From Chondrilla cf. caribensis (taxonomy: Eukaryota > Porifera > Demospongiae > Chondrillida > Chondrillidae), in contig OZ026548.1 in assembly GCA_964020155.1 (NCBI GenBank), positions 4,413,897-4,477,896 on the forward strand: DNA of 64,000 bases, read 5' to 3'. Both the position numbers and the translations under genes were made by a program. Within the stretch, counting starts at the first letter, position 1. Each line of letters starts with the position of its first letter. The notes below the pieces were generated by a model, which saw only the letters and a list, made by a program, of their open reading frames with translations, made no database searches and was not told where the DNA came from. Positions 26,104-38,996 of this stretch are shown here, piece after piece.

Positions 26104-26636
26104 ACTTGTGGAGGGAGGGACAGGTGTACAAATCGTGGAGTGAGGGAAAGGTGTACATATTATGGAGGGAGGGACAGGTGTACATATATTGTGGAGGGAG
26201 GGACAGGTGTACATATTGTGGAGGGAGGGACAGGTGCATATATTGTGGAGGGAGGGACAGGTGTACAAATCGTGGAGGGAGGGACAGGTGTACAAATCGT
26301 GGAGTGAGGGACAGGTGTACATATATGTGGAGGGAGGGACAGGTGTACATACGTATATTGTGGAGGGAGGGACAGGTGTACATATATTGTGGAGGGAGGG
26401 ACAGGTGTACATATATTGTGGAGGGAGGGACAGGTGTACAAATCGTGGAGGGAGGGACAGGTGTACATATTATGGAGGGAGGGACAGGTGTACATATAGT
26501 GGAGGGAGGGACAGGTGTACAAATCGTGGAGGGAGGGACAGGTGTACATATTATGGAGGGAGGGGCCGGTGTACATATTGTGGAGGGAGGGACAGGTATA
26601 CACATTGTGGAGGGAGGGACAGGTGTACAGTACATA
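26104..26636. repeat. 24-28 bp minisatellite, about 20 copies
   Basis: Unit resembles GTGGAGGGAGGGACAGGTGT plus ACATAT/ACAAATC endings. It is strongly purine-rich on the + strand (GGGAGGG blocks), so G-quadruplex or triplex formation is conceivable. Open frames across it on both strands are repeat artefacts. Confidence 0.95.
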
Positions 26637-28227
26637 ATATTGTAGGGAAGACAAACAACTTTGTCTGGCAACTAATGAATGATTTAATATTACTAATTGA
26701 TTTTATGATACATACATACGAAAGGAGTGTTGCATGATACACATCAAATTTCAGGACGTGTCCTGTACATGCATAGGTACACACAAGTACATACGTATGT
26801 ATAGCATAATACTTACGCATGTACATAATACATACGCTAGGTACGTACAATAAAACAGGCCATCTAAATTCACCAACCCCAACAGCTGTGTTCCTGTTCC
26901 CACTCATGTCTCCAGCCCACTCAGGTTCACATACACTACATAAACTAACTGATACGATATACATACACCCTATCAAACACACCTACATACTGTACATATC
27001 ACAATACGTACACACATACATACTGTATGTGTGTACATGTAAAAGATGAATTACCTGTAGGTGGAGAGGTTAGGCTACAACATGGGTAGTTCAGCTCAAG
27101 TATCACTGTGTATGTATACCTACATGCAGTGCACATATTTGTGAACGTGCATGCATCAGCTGGATATATGAGACCCTTGTCCCACACATGGAATAACAAG
27201 CAGTGAAGCAATGGCTGAAGTCTTTGTCACACATACAAAGGCATACGTACAGTATATATGCTGAATTGCTATATATACACAAATGTACGCACATGTGTAC
27301 ACACACACACACATTTTTAATACATAAACAACACATTGACATGTACAGTGTGGTACAGGACAGTACATATGTATGTATAGAGTATACACAATACAACTAT
27401 TTGCATGTACAATGTATCAAATTAGGAAGAGTATATTGATGCAATTCCTCCAACAGTAGTGAAATCATGACGTATTCACGTACACACACACCATTCAGCT
27501 ATTCACACAATATTTCCTCCTTATAACCCTTTCCAGTATTGGGGGATGATCCAGTGTACCACCTGCAAATATCAGGCCCACACCAGTTACTTTGGAAAGG
27601 ACCACAAGATGTATTTTATTTAGACCAGAGGTTGTAATCCACACTTATTGTCCACTTTACATATGTACGTAGATATGAAGGAAATGAGTGTGTGTAACCT
27701 AAGTGCAAATAAATGCAAGTAGGGAACTAACATACATTAGTGTATGTACTATGAAAATAGGCAAAACATACTTCCGTACGCACGTACATATGGACACATG
27801 AATGTATAATTTACCCAATCTTACGTACACCAGTCATTTCTGGAGTGCAACCAGTCCGGCTACTCTGCATGACATTGTTGGTAGTTGTAGTACTTGGTAG
27901 TAAAGGTGGACTGATCTAAGTAAGTACGTACGTATGTATATCAAACCCTCTATATACGTAGACTGGGTAGTGTATAGTGGCAGCAGAAACACAATAATTG
28001 AACAGCTGGCAACTTTTAATACTTTCAAAGGTGTACATTTCCATCCAATCACCACATATTAGCAGTCACTAGATCAGTGATCAGTAGTGCCTGATATGTG
28101 TAAGTACATACAGTATGGACAGTATCTAGCATGTGTGTCTTGATGTGAGAAGAAACTGGAAATGAAACCTCACACACAAAGACACAGACACATGCACACA
28201 CACAAGAACACACACGTACAAGCTTAT

Positions 28228-28228
<1 letters not shown>

Positions 28229-28294
<66 letters not shown>
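28229..28294 (-). repeat. (CA)n microsatellite
   Basis: Pure CA run of about 64 bp. Confidence 0.95.
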
Positions 28295-28299
<5 letters not shown>

Positions 28300-28634
28300 T
28301 CAACTTCCCGGTTCTGTGTATCCTAGTAACATGCAAAGATCAAACAACAGGAAGAATTAGATGATTCATCAAGAATACTGGAAAATTGGCTGGAACTAGG
28401 ATTACATCATAATAAACCTCTTACTTTTCAAGACAAGATAACAGATCATAAGCAGCTCTGAGGCTTCAGGGAAAATTTATATTCATCTGTATCCTCACAG
28501 CAAATTAAATTGAACCAGGATATAGTGTTTTGAAATGGATTCACGCGTTGAAAGTTAAGCTGAAATCTCTTTTGTTGACACAAGTTGAATCTACAATATA
28601 TATGTATATTAACATGGCTATCACTGGCATGGTT

Positions 28635-28727
<93 letters not shown>
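28635..28727 (-). repeat. (CA)n microsatellite
   Basis: CA run of about 92 bp with one GC interruption. Confidence 0.95.
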
Positions 28728-28728
<1 letters not shown>

Positions 28729-29159
28729 ATGGTTATTACACACTTTAACGCTCAATTAGCGATGATGTGTGTTCACCGATTGCCGACTACATACAGCAGG
28801 ATACTCTCCCATCACAAAGTATCTATGACAACGCTATCATGAAGTATACAGTCGAGCTGCTGTATATTATGCAAACAAACTCGTTTGTGATGCGACACAA
28901 CTACTTGAAGCGGTTTATGTCATCGTTCGTCCGGGCTAGTCGAAAAGCCTCTATTGCACATCGTGCAGCCTTCTGCGCGTGTGGAACGGAGAAACAAATT
29001 CAAAAAATGCATGAAGACGGTCAACTTTATTCCTTCGTCCTCTAGGCTGTTATTGCGTGAATCCCGCACGAATCGCACCGAGCATGGTCATAAAGAACTA
29101 GCCCCTACCAATCACCATATACAGCACCGATAGCTACATTACGAGACCGACTCACGTAC

Positions 29160-29265
29160 CTAGTAAGACAAGATCCTCGTTTAGACCGTTCTTGGGAAAT
29201 CTGTATTCTATGACTCTGCTCCCCAGCTTTCGCTGTTCGGTGACTACAGTTCGTACTACTTCCAT
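29160..29265 (-). CDS. Candidate first coding exon, gene uncertain (RhoGEF 5' exon?)
   Basis: ATG at 29265, 35 codons (MEVVRTVVTEQRKLGSRVIE at the start), then a strong donor CTAG|GTACGT (phase 1). The peptide is coding-like and the strand matches the RhoGEF, which lacks an identified start. No downstream exon joins it with certainty, so it could also begin an independent gene. Confidence 0.4.
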
Positions 29266-30142
29266 ATCCTCTCTACTCCAGTGAATCAAGAAAATCACAA
29301 ATGAATTATGTTCCTGTTCTCAGGATTAAATTTGTAGTTACGCGCCCACTTCCCAGCAACACACAATTTCAAATCTCGGATATCTCCGTTTTCACTTACG
29401 ACATTCCGTTTTACGAAATAAATTCCAAATCAAATCTACGCACATTCTTGATTACACGGTCGGTAATAGCGGATACTCCCTGCTACAGATCATAAAGAGC
29501 ACGACGCTACGATTAGCGGAGCATGCTTAAGATAGGTGTTAAGGCGGACATTCCATCATAGATAATCAGGGTACATCTGTAATTCCATATTTACTAGTCT
29601 ACTCGATTCAGTCATTGGTCAGCTGTTGAGATCTCACTATGCATGATTAGGGCTACCCGAGACCATCCAGTCATGCACATGTTAGCCAGACAAGAGAAGT
29701 ACAACCCTTACAGCCTAAATAATGCAAGTTTGTATTCATGTTTGCTAATGTAACTTTATCATAGTAGACGTTTCTGAAACATTAACCAGACAGCAAAGCA
29801 TAAATGAACAATGATCATAATTTAAAAAAATATTCAACAGTTCCTATAATTAATTAATATGAGATTGATTTATAAAAATAGTTTAACACCGCACTACTTT
29901 TAGTAAGGATATATCAATAATCCCCAATCAGACTGTGTGTCTGTGATTCATCACTCATGTACAAGTTTATAAATTATCTGTGAAAGGTAGACAAAAACCA
30001 TCCTATTGATGAAACAATTTAACAACATATTAATACAGTTAATCAGCTATTCATAAGTTGTAGTAGTAAAATAAATATAATGTACATAACATTATATACA
30101 CAAAGTAGTACTACTTGTGGCAGCCCATATTAATCGTGTACT
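29266..30142. other. Intergenic region
   Basis: AT-rich DNA between the candidate exon at 29265 and the divergent aldolase gene. Short open frames occur on + but I see no convincing exon. Confidence 0.5.
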
Positions 30143-31174
30143 TTATTCTTCAACATATTTTCCTTGCGAAGCTAGCCCATTGTATTTGGCTCTCAGAAGA
30201 AACTTCTCCTGAGCCACTTTCACATTACCCTTCTTCCCCTGCCAAGCTGCCAACAAACTTCCCTGTAGGGCCCGACCGTAGCAGAATGTAAGAGCCCAGG
30301 GCTTCTTAGCATCAACCTTGTTGATGGCATTCAACTTAACTGTGGCGGCATCCTCTGAAAGTCCCCCAGAGAGGAATCCAACGCCAGCTACTGACACAGG
30401 GACTGTTTCCTGGAGAACGTGAACTGTGGCAGCTGCTATCTGTTCGACTGTGTATTGCTTGGCACAGCTGAAACCCGGTTGAACAATACTGGTCTTCAGT
30501 ACTGTCCCTTCCAAGTAGACGTGATGGTCAAGAAGGGCTTTGTACGTGGCAGAAAGCACACGTTCACAAACACTCACGGATTCTTCAAGCGTGTGGGTGC
30601 CCTCCATCGAGATATCTGGTTCCACAATGGGAACAAGTCCTCCAGCTTGACATATACTGGCATAGCGTGCAAGAGTGTTGGCATTCTCCTGTATGGCTAG
30701 ATTGGACGGCACCAGCTTGTCAGCATCAATACGAAACGCACACCTCCATTTTGCAAATTTGCAACCTTCCTTGACAAAGTGCTCCACTCTTTCAGCTAGA
30801 TTGTCCAGACCTTGAGTTGAAGTTTCACTATTAGTCCCAGCCAAAGGCACAAGCCCCTTATCCAAAGTAACGCCAGGGATGATGCCCTTCTCCTGCAACA
30901 AACGCATAAAGGGTACTCCGTCTTCCGTTTTCTGATACACGGTTTCGTGATAGAGGATAACACCACTAATGCTCTCGGCCACCTTCTTATCCGTAGTGAA
31001 GAGCACTTCACGGAGAGCACGACGGTTATCTTCTGTATTCTCAATACCAACTTTAGCAAATCTACTGCTCATGGTCTCTACGGGTTCGTCTGCAGCCAAA
31101 ATTCCTTTCCCCGGTGAAACCATTGCATTAGCTGTTTCCGCTAATTCTTTTCTTTGTACCCCACTCAGTGCCAT
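30143..31174 (-). CDS. Class I fructose-bisphosphate aldolase, divergent paralogue with truncated tail
   Basis: Single uninterrupted exon, 343 aa, ATG at 31174. It catalyses reversible cleavage of fructose-1,6-bisphosphate to DHAP and glyceraldehyde-3-phosphate if active. The AADE motif (Asp33 equivalent), LDKG (Lys107), FAKWRC (Lys146), VEPD (Glu187) and LEGTVLK (Schiff-base Lys229) are all present, as is the phosphate-binding LSGG. Unusual features: the residues after the Schiff-base lysine are TSIVQPG where aldolases normally have PNMVxPG; AADEP replaces AADES; and the protein stops at GKYVEE, without the roughly 18-residue tail and terminal Tyr that close the active site. The catalytic core argues for a functional but altered enzyme, perhaps with weaker FBP cleavage. 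Confidence 0.95.
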   Translation of the reverse strand: MALSGVQRKELAETANAMVSPGKGILAADEPVETMSSRFAKVGIENTEDNRRALREVLFTTDKKVAESISGVILYHETVYQKTEDGVPFMRLLQEKGIIPGVTLDKGLVPLAGTNSETSTQGLDNLAERVEHFVKEGCKFAKWRCAFRIDADKLVPSNLAIQENANTLARYASICQAGGLVPIVEPDISMEGTHTLEESVSVCERVLSATYKALLDHHVYLEGTVLKTSIVQPGFSCAKQYTVEQIAAATVHVLQETVPVSVAGVGFLSGGLSEDAATVKLNAINKVDAKKPWALTFCYGRALQGSLLAAWQGKKGNVKVAQEKFLLRAKYNGLASQGKYVEE

Positions 31175-31909
31175 ACCGTCGAGTACGAGATGCCGAATAA
31201 AACTGTTTACTTTAGCTGTATCTGAGAGCTGGACGAAGGTATTTTACTACGTAGATACAGGATCGTTATGGTCTAGCTGGCTAGATTTTTCAGCAAACTA
31301 AGGCCTATAGGGCGTCAAATCGAGGCGCCACAATACCTGATCATGGCTGACTATATTTTTACGAACTGATGCATTCTTACAATGTAATAATTATTATTCT
31401 GCACTGGCATACGTACCTTTGAATTCCAGTGATGGGTGTACCAGCCCCTGTCATAGTTCGAGGTGTTTGCCATAAGCTATGGTAGGCATAGTGAACATAA
31501 CCCAAGGGATGACCCAAGTGTACATGGCTACATGGATGGATCCGTATTGCACTATTAGAGCCGGACACAGCGAAAATGGCAAGAGTATGTGATTTTTATG
31601 CGATACTTCAGTGTTCATCAGTAATGGCAGTAGACGATCTGTTAACCACTGTTTTCAACTACAAACCACCTACATACAGGTATAAGTTATATGATTCGTT
31701 AATGAGTATCTTTCGGAACACAAGGTTGACCATTTATTTTGTACTTTACATTTCTACATTCAACCAGAGGTGATTAGCAAATGTCACTCTCCATTAACTT
31801 CTAACTGCACAGTTGGAATGATTATTCAATCATATGACATGTAATAATGATTTGAAGCCACACAGATGATTATTCAGACTATTCACATGACTGTCAGTGA
31901 TTGCTAAAT
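31175..31909. other. Spacer between the two aldolase genes
   Basis: About 730 bp with the promoter of the 30143 gene and the 3' UTR of the 31910 gene. No other gene seen. Confidence 0.6.
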
Positions 31910-32995
31910 CTAATACTGATGATCGGCCACAAACAAGCTACGATCAGCTTCACCAGCTGCTTCCTCCCCCTCATACTTTCCTAGAGCGGCCAGACCATTG
32001 CACTTGGCTCTGAAGATGAGCACGTCTTGAGCTGCTTTGACGTTTTCAGTCTTTCCCTTCCAAGTATCCAACACGCTGGCTTGAAGGGCTCGACCGTACG
32101 AGAAGGTCAAGGCCCAAGGTTTGACTGCCTCGAACTTGTTGATGGCATTGAGGTGCGTTGTGGCCACTATTTCTGACTGTCCACCAGAGAGGAAGGTCAC
32201 CCCAGGTACGGCTACAGGGATGGTCCTCTGGAACACTCTGATGGTTGCTTCTGCGACTTGTTCGGGAGTGTACTTCTTGGGACATGTGTATCCCGGCAGT
32301 ACCATGTTGGGCTTCAGGAGAGAACCTTCCAGGTAAACGTGATGGTCCATGAGAGCCTTGTAGGTGGCGGAGAGAACACGCTCGCATACATCAATGCACT
32401 GTTCAAGGGTGTGGTCCCCGTCAACCAATACTTCTGGTTCAACAATTGGGACCAGTCCTCCAGCTTGACAGATACTAGCGTAACGAGCAAGAACATTGGC
32501 ATTCTCTTTTACAGCTAGCTCAGAAGGCATCCCTTGTCCAATCTTCAACACACACCTCCACTTGGCAAATCTGCAACCTTCTTTATAATATTCCTCGATC
32601 CTCTTAGCTAGGTCATCAAGTCCCTGCGTTGTGGTCTCCTCGTTCGTCCCGGCCAGCTTCACAACACCTTTGTCTAATTTTATCCCTGGGATGATGCCTT
32701 TATCCTGGATCAGCTTCATAAAGGAAGTACCATCCTTAGCTTTCTGGAACACCGTCTCGTGGAAGAGAATGACAGCGCTAATATTCTGTGCCACCACTTT
32801 ATCCGTGGTGAAGAGGAGCTCGCGATATGCACGACGGTTCTCCTCCGTGTTTTCAAGACCGATATTGGCCAGTCGTTTTCCCATTGTTCCGACACTCTCG
32901 TCTGCAGCAAGAATTCCTTTACCAGGGGCAACGATGCTCTTGGCCACCTTCACCAGGTCTGCTTTCTGATTATCGGTCAACCACGTTCCCGACAT
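31910..32995 (-). CDS. Class I fructose-bisphosphate aldolase
   Basis: Single exon, 361 aa from the ATG at 32995 ([16 protein letters not shown]). The frame stays open upstream but has no earlier ATG before 33049, and 361 aa matches the usual length of about 364. All catalytic residues are in place: AADES, LDKGVV, FAKWRC, PIVEPE and [10 protein letters not shown], then LSGGQSE and YGRALQ. It ends VADHQY, so the C-terminal tyrosine needed for full FBP activity is retained. This is the conventional glycolytic/gluconeogenic cytosolic copy; the gene at 30143 is its divergent duplicate. It starts 224 bp from the oppositely oriented DDX21-like gene. Confidence 0.97.
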   Translation of the reverse strand: MSGTWLTDNQKADLVKVAKSIVAPGKGILAADESVGTMGKRLANIGLENTEENRRAYRELLFTTDKVVAQNISAVILFHETVFQKAKDGTSFMKLIQDKGIIPGIKLDKGVVKLAGTNEETTTQGLDDLAKRIEEYYKEGCRFAKWRCVLKIGQGMPSELAVKENANVLARYASICQAGGLVPIVEPEVLVDGDHTLEQCIDVCERVLSATYKALMDHHVYLEGSLLKPNMVLPGYTCPKKYTPEQVAEATIRVFQRTIPVAVPGVTFLSGGQSEIVATTHLNAINKFEAVKPWALTFSYGRALQASVLDTWKGKTENVKAAQDVLIFRAKCNGLAALGKYEGEEAAGEADRSLFVADHQY

Positions 32996-33219
32996 TTCCA
33001 ATTTTTCCGCTGAATTCGAGGAGCTCAAAGAATCACTGACAGTCGTCAAGCTGCTGAAGACCTTTGTAACCGGATGCTAACCTTTCTATTTTCTTGTGGT
33101 CCCGCCTCTTGGCTGCCAGGGTTTTCCTCCCGTTCAGCCAACACACGTGGTCGACTCATCCTCGTGTTCGGACGATGAGACGTTGTTGTAGCGAGGTATT
33201 AACAAGGTTTATTCGTACA
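32996..33219. promoter_or_regulatory. Bidirectional promoter region between aldolase and DDX21-like genes
   Basis: 224 bp separates the two start codons, which point away from each other. The stretch contains both 5' UTRs, so the shared promoter is very short. It is GC-richer than its surroundings and includes ACACGTGG, an E-box CACGTG, near 33145. No TATA box is obvious. Confidence 0.6.
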
Positions 33220-36200
33220 ATGCCCAAAAGAACATACAGTGGTCAAGGTGTCCCTGAAGTAGACAAAGTGAGTCTGAAGCTAATCTTTCATGTTGCGCAC
33301 GAAACAGGTACTTTGTCTCGTAGTGGATCGTCTTGCTCAACGTAAAGCGAGAGTTAACGCTCGTTTTGAGGTGTGGTCGTAGACTCTACATCCCTGTGTA
33401 CGTGAGATACGATGAATTTATTGAATGTGCTTTGCGAATGTACACCAGCAATGGAGTAACTTGTGTGTAATATGTTAACACTGATAAATTCAAGAGAAGT
33501 ACATTACTTTATGGAGGTCAGTAGAGGTTTAGATGTCCAAACCCTATTAATCTTCTTGCTCTATACCATGTAAGGTTTAGGTAGTAACTAAATTGTCTGT
33601 GGATGCCTCTGCTTCTAGTCTTTTAATCTAGTGGCCACCCTAATCTCGTCTAACCAGGCTGCAAGTGTAAGTGATGTGCATCTGGTGAGCGGTGGTTTGT
33701 TTCCACAGACTAGGACTATCCCAGATTGAATTTGTCACTCCATCCTCTTCCACGTAGCTCATAAATACATAAAATACTTATGTGGATATGTTTAGGAGTG
33801 GTGCATTTGATTTCTGATTCCCTCCTCTGCTTGTACTAGCATTACTTGTTCTGTATATCCTGTAGTCTTCAAGTCGTGAAGTCAACGGTAAAAGATTCAA
33901 AGCTAATCTCATTACGGAAGAAAATGTAAGTATGCATGCGTGCATATGTGCACATGCATATAGAGTCAAATGTGTCTGTATGTACCTTCTTATGGTACTC
34001 TAGGCTCAAATGTTTGTAAGTCGAACCATCAGGATGCTCATTGTTAGTACTAGTACAACTGTGATTTCTCCTAAATAATTGTAAGCTCACCTGCCTCCGG
34101 TCTGCCTGTACCTCTATGCACTAAACTAGCATTGTATTTTTATGCTAATACAATATGTCTTACTGGAGAAACACTCTGTAAACCACAGTATTAATATTGT
34201 CTACTGTGGATCAATCTTAAGGAATACATATTGACCGTTGCAGCAATAATGTTTGTTCTGAAGTAATAAAGTGGTCATTGCCATGCCCTGGTCATGGTGT
34301 GAAGCATGTGAACTGAACTGGTGTGTTTGAAAAAGGGGACGTGATAAATGGATTCGAATAATTGAAACCAGGCCATAACATGTACTCCATAGCATGATTA
34401 CAAGCATACATATGTATGAACTATGAGCACATGGTATGTTTGTACTTAAGAATGCCGCAGTAACAAACTGGACTTTGTGTGTTTGCGTCTCTGGTGTGTA
34501 TTTACACGTATGCATCTCTACTTGCTATTGGTCCTGTTGGTACTGTCTAGGTGTTGAGTAGTGTGAGCAAGGATGGCAAAGAACTCAAGGCCAATGGGTT
34601 TGCATGGAAGAATGCGATGACTGTACAAAAGCCTATCAATGGCCTCAAGAAACGCATGAAAAATGGAATGTCGTCAACAAACGGTTCTCCTGTGAGAATG
34701 CTGTCCACTGGTAAACCTGTAGAGGAGAACGAGGAGTTGTATCAGATGGAAAATGACCTAGGGGTCGCATCTGAGGAGAACGTTGTGAAGGGACGTCTAA
34801 AAGACTTCAGAATTTCAAAGACAACCCGCCACAAGTTGAAAGGTTGGTATTGGCAACCTTGTACATACAAAGCTCTGGTTGTGGTTATTGTAGCACACGT
34901 GCAATATGTATTCCCTACCTCAAGTATCAGTTTCACACATGTCATAGTAAATACATATGTATGTACGTATGGAAGGTTATAACTACATGTGTAGGTGGTA
35001 GCTGCTTGTGTGGGTGGTAGCTACATACGTATGTCATGGGAATTACATATGGTGGGAGCTACATATGTTGCGTTGGCTTCATATGTCTGTGGGTGGGAGC
35101 TACATGTGAATTTTATAGCTACATGTGTAGGTGGTAACTACGTACTGTACATATGTGGGTGCGAGCTAGATACGTACGTATGCTATGGCAGCTACAAACT
35201 ACTCCTGGATATATGGCTCTCATGCCCAATGTAAACTAAATCGATGTGTGAGAAAAGTGAAGTGGTGAGTGGTTGATTACAGAACCAACCAAGACCTCAA
35301 CGAGCACTCTGTGATCTAGTTAATGTGGAGGCATTTTAGAGCCTATCTGAGGGATTTTATCAACTGCAAATTAGACAATTGATGTATCTCGCATTGTCAC
35401 TCACACTTTGCATCCTATATAGCTGTGTACTTATGTGACATTATAGAAGGCATACTTGGTAAATTGTACTGGAGCTGTAAATCTAAATCCTTAAAATTAA
35501 ATATCAAAAAACCGAGATTCTTTCTTTATTTGCAGAATGTAATTATTTTATTATATCCTCAAAATTAAATATCAAAAGATTGAGTTTCCTTATTTTCTTT
35601 ATTTGCACAATGGTGTCATCGCATTACATCATATCCTTCTGTTACTAAAATTAATATTACCCTGAGCATGTGTTGCATGTGCTACCTGTGGTGTCAAGGT
35701 TAAAAGGTTAATGAACAATAGGATAGTATTAGTACTAGTTATGTAGGAATGTTTGTAATGTACAACGTGCATATATACATATGTATTGTGTTCTATTATT
35801 TGTGGTGTTTTGGGGGATTGTTCTCTTGCCATGACAATTCATAACTCACCTCTGACCTTTGAACCCACATCACAACAACCTCCATGACAATTACAAACGT
35901 GTACTTACGCTCATGAGTGGAATGTGAGTCATGAATTGAATGACATTTTAAGCTCTTATGTACAGCCGTGCCTGCTTATTTTACCAGTGTTTTCCTCCAA
36001 ATTCCTGGTTCAGGTTACAGTGAATTCCCAACGTAGTGAAACTGTTTTCTGTGTCCGCTGACTTTCATTATGAGAAGGTTCAACTGTACATGCACACATT
36101 TGAGTTAAGAAAGCATCACTGGATATTACGCCAACCAGCTGATAAGACCAAAGTCTGTATCAGCTGTGGGACCGAAGTCCTATTGAGATGGCAACCAGTG

Positions 36201-38928
36201 ATGACCTCCCAGTCATCCAAATCCTCGAAATGGGACCACTTCCTTTGCACATGCCATGTGCAATTGAAATTCTTCCATCATACACACATTTGTTGGTATG
36301 TACTATATACGTGAATATGTACTAATATCATTACATGTCAGTGTAATGGTGTATGTTATTCTCCTTCAGAGAACGGTATCAAACACTTGTTTGACATTCA
36401 ATCTGAATCCTTTGATCACGTCTATGATGGGAAAGATTTGGTTGGACAAGCAAGTGAGTATTGTACACTCCTTCCACCCCATACATGTATGTACGTATAT
36501 ACGTACGTATGTACGTACATTCATATATTCACATATGTACATAATATGTACTTATGTTCATTGCAATACTGATTTTGTATACACTTTGTTCTGTATATTT
36601 GTACATACATGCATGTGTACATCTGTATGGTGTTTGTAGTTGAGAGAAGCACATTCACGAGCACGTGTGCATGTACAATACATAAATATTATGTATGTAT
36701 ATGTACGTACATAAGCATAATGTGTGTATTTACCTGAATACCTGTCAAATCTGCTTTCTCTCCCTTTTTCAATTCGTATTTACGTGGATACCGTCATATT
36801 CAGGGACTGGAACAGGAAAAACGGTAAGCTGTGCTATGAATGTGGGGTAAATGCACTCATATACGTACATACATAAATACAAACACAGGTATTGTACCAC
36901 TACCGATCTGTTTCATTATGTATTCTACATTCTTCATTGCTGGCCAAATTCTTCACTCATGTATGCATACGTACTTCTCGAAGTAAACCTTACCACTGAA
37001 AACCAACTTGGTGGTGTTTGTTTTCAGTAACGTATGTGTCCATAATGTGTGACTAACTTGTGTGTTCACAACTAGTAAAGTTTTGTAGAAGAAGCATAGA
37101 GCTCCCCATAAAATGTACTCACAAATTTGTTCCTTCTTCAGCTGTCTTTTGTGTTGCCTCTCGTGGAGAGACTCAATGAGGAGATGGAGGAAGGAGCACA
37201 GAAACGTGGAAGACCTCCAGTGGTTAGTGTGGTGTGCGTGCGTATGTATTTCTGCTTATGAGTCAACTTTACTTGTCTGTGCATACACACATACACCTGT
37301 GCATGCATACTGAGCCCACCTTGCTTGTATCATTCTCTTATACGTATGTTCAATGTAGGTACTGGTCATGGCACCAACCAGAGAATTGTCCTTGCAAACA
37401 TTCAAAGAGTTTGAAACTTACGGTCAGAAGTTGGTGTCTTCGTGTATCTATGGTGGAGCACCTTATGAACCGCAAGGTACATATGTGCATACTTGTATAG
37501 ACGTGTGTATAGGTCACCATACTGTGTGTGTGTATGTACGTCTCATATACTTGTATGTGTATTTACATTCGCATGCACTGCACATACTTTATATATATAT
37601 ACTACACATACACACAGTACACCGTTTTCACATGTTTACCGTATGTATGTTGGTATACCTGTATGTAACCGTCAGTACACGTGTAGTGTGTGTAGTGGTT
37701 GAATGTTGAGATCTGACTCTTGTAGAGCGTGCTCTTCGAAACGGCATAGACATCCTGGTTGGCACTCCCGGTCGGATCATGGACCACATGCAGCGTGGGA
37801 ATCTCAATTTGTCTAAAATTAAGTGAGTCCAATGATGTAAGTATAGTGTGACGTTGTCATACAGTGGTTAATATCAAGGTGAATACTTTGTGTTGTCATT
37901 GGTCACCAATTTACGTACTCAAACCACTACATACGTATGCATGGTTTAAAATTGTTTATAACAGTACAGTATGTAAGTACATAGACTGTGTATAGGACAT
38001 GTGTACGTACATGTTCAGTGAGGTATGTGTTTGGTGGTAAATGGATTATGGATCCATTTTATTGCATATCGCGTGTGTTCCTTGTTGTCCTGTAGGCATG
38101 TGGTGTTGGACGAGGCTGACCACATGCTGGAGAGGGGGTTTGCGGACCAGATGGATGCCATACTGAGCGAGTGCTACGAGGAAAGTGCGTATGATATGTA
38201 TGTCTGGGTGTTACGTGTGTTCGGTTTGTGAAACTTGCCAACTTTGAAAGATTTGAGATTTAAAGAAGTTCAAATTTGCCCGTTTTCTCTGTATGGATAC
38301 CTCCACCTTGGAGATTGTCTTTTCCAATCAACTGAAGGCAACTTACAAGGTGGAGATGTCTGATGTCACTGGCATTAACACCTGCATGTGGGTATCATCC
38401 ATTTGTTACTTAAAAATGAAAAAGGATGTAGTGATGACTTGCACGAAATGAACAATGTATGAAGGACCAAGGTAGGGATTGTCGGGATAGGCAAACAGTC
38501 AGAATGAGCAGACCATGCCGTAGGATCATAGCAATCTCGGCATCAACAGCAGGAATTGCACAACATATGCAATGTACAGTACATTGTCTGAAGTCATTGG
38601 TGTCAGAATTGTTGTGTTCCAATGGGATTTTCATTTCCAAGAAATGATTGTATTGTATTTGTTATATCCAGTAATATTATAGTACGATTTGTATACATAC
38701 ATTTCCAATACCAATGTGCATACATACAAGTGTATGTACAGTACTTGCACACCTGTCTGTATTTGGATATCATGCAGGTCATGAGAAGCCTCAGACTCTA
38801 CTGTTCTCAGCCACAGTGCCGAGCTGGGTACAGCAAACAGCTCGAAGGTATATGAGCAAGGACAGAGTGATCATTGATCTTATTGGGAAGCAGACGGTGA
38901 AGACAGCCACCACAGTACAGGTGTGTGT

Positions 38929-38996
<68 letters not shown>

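Noticed and set aside
26100..26737. Gly-Gly-Arg-Asp-Arg and Pro-Ser-Leu-His repeat frames of up to 225 codons
   Set aside because: They read through the 24-28 bp minisatellite. Frames are open on both strands because the unit lacks stops.
27536..27600. Plus-strand C1-like string (QCTTCKYQAH)
   Set aside because: The Cys/His spacing fits half a C1 domain, but it lies on the strand opposite to the RhoGEF, with a stop soon after and no partner exon. Probably coincidence.
28762..29043. Plus-strand open frame of 90 codons ending TAG (DYIQQDTLPSQSIYDNAIMK)
   Set aside because: It looks coding-like and has an AG before it, but no upstream exon with matching phase was found. Left unannotated until transcript data exist.
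32996..33049. N-terminal extension of the aldolase at 31910
   Set aside because: The open frame extends 18 codons upstream but begins at TTG. The ATG at 32995 gives the standard length.
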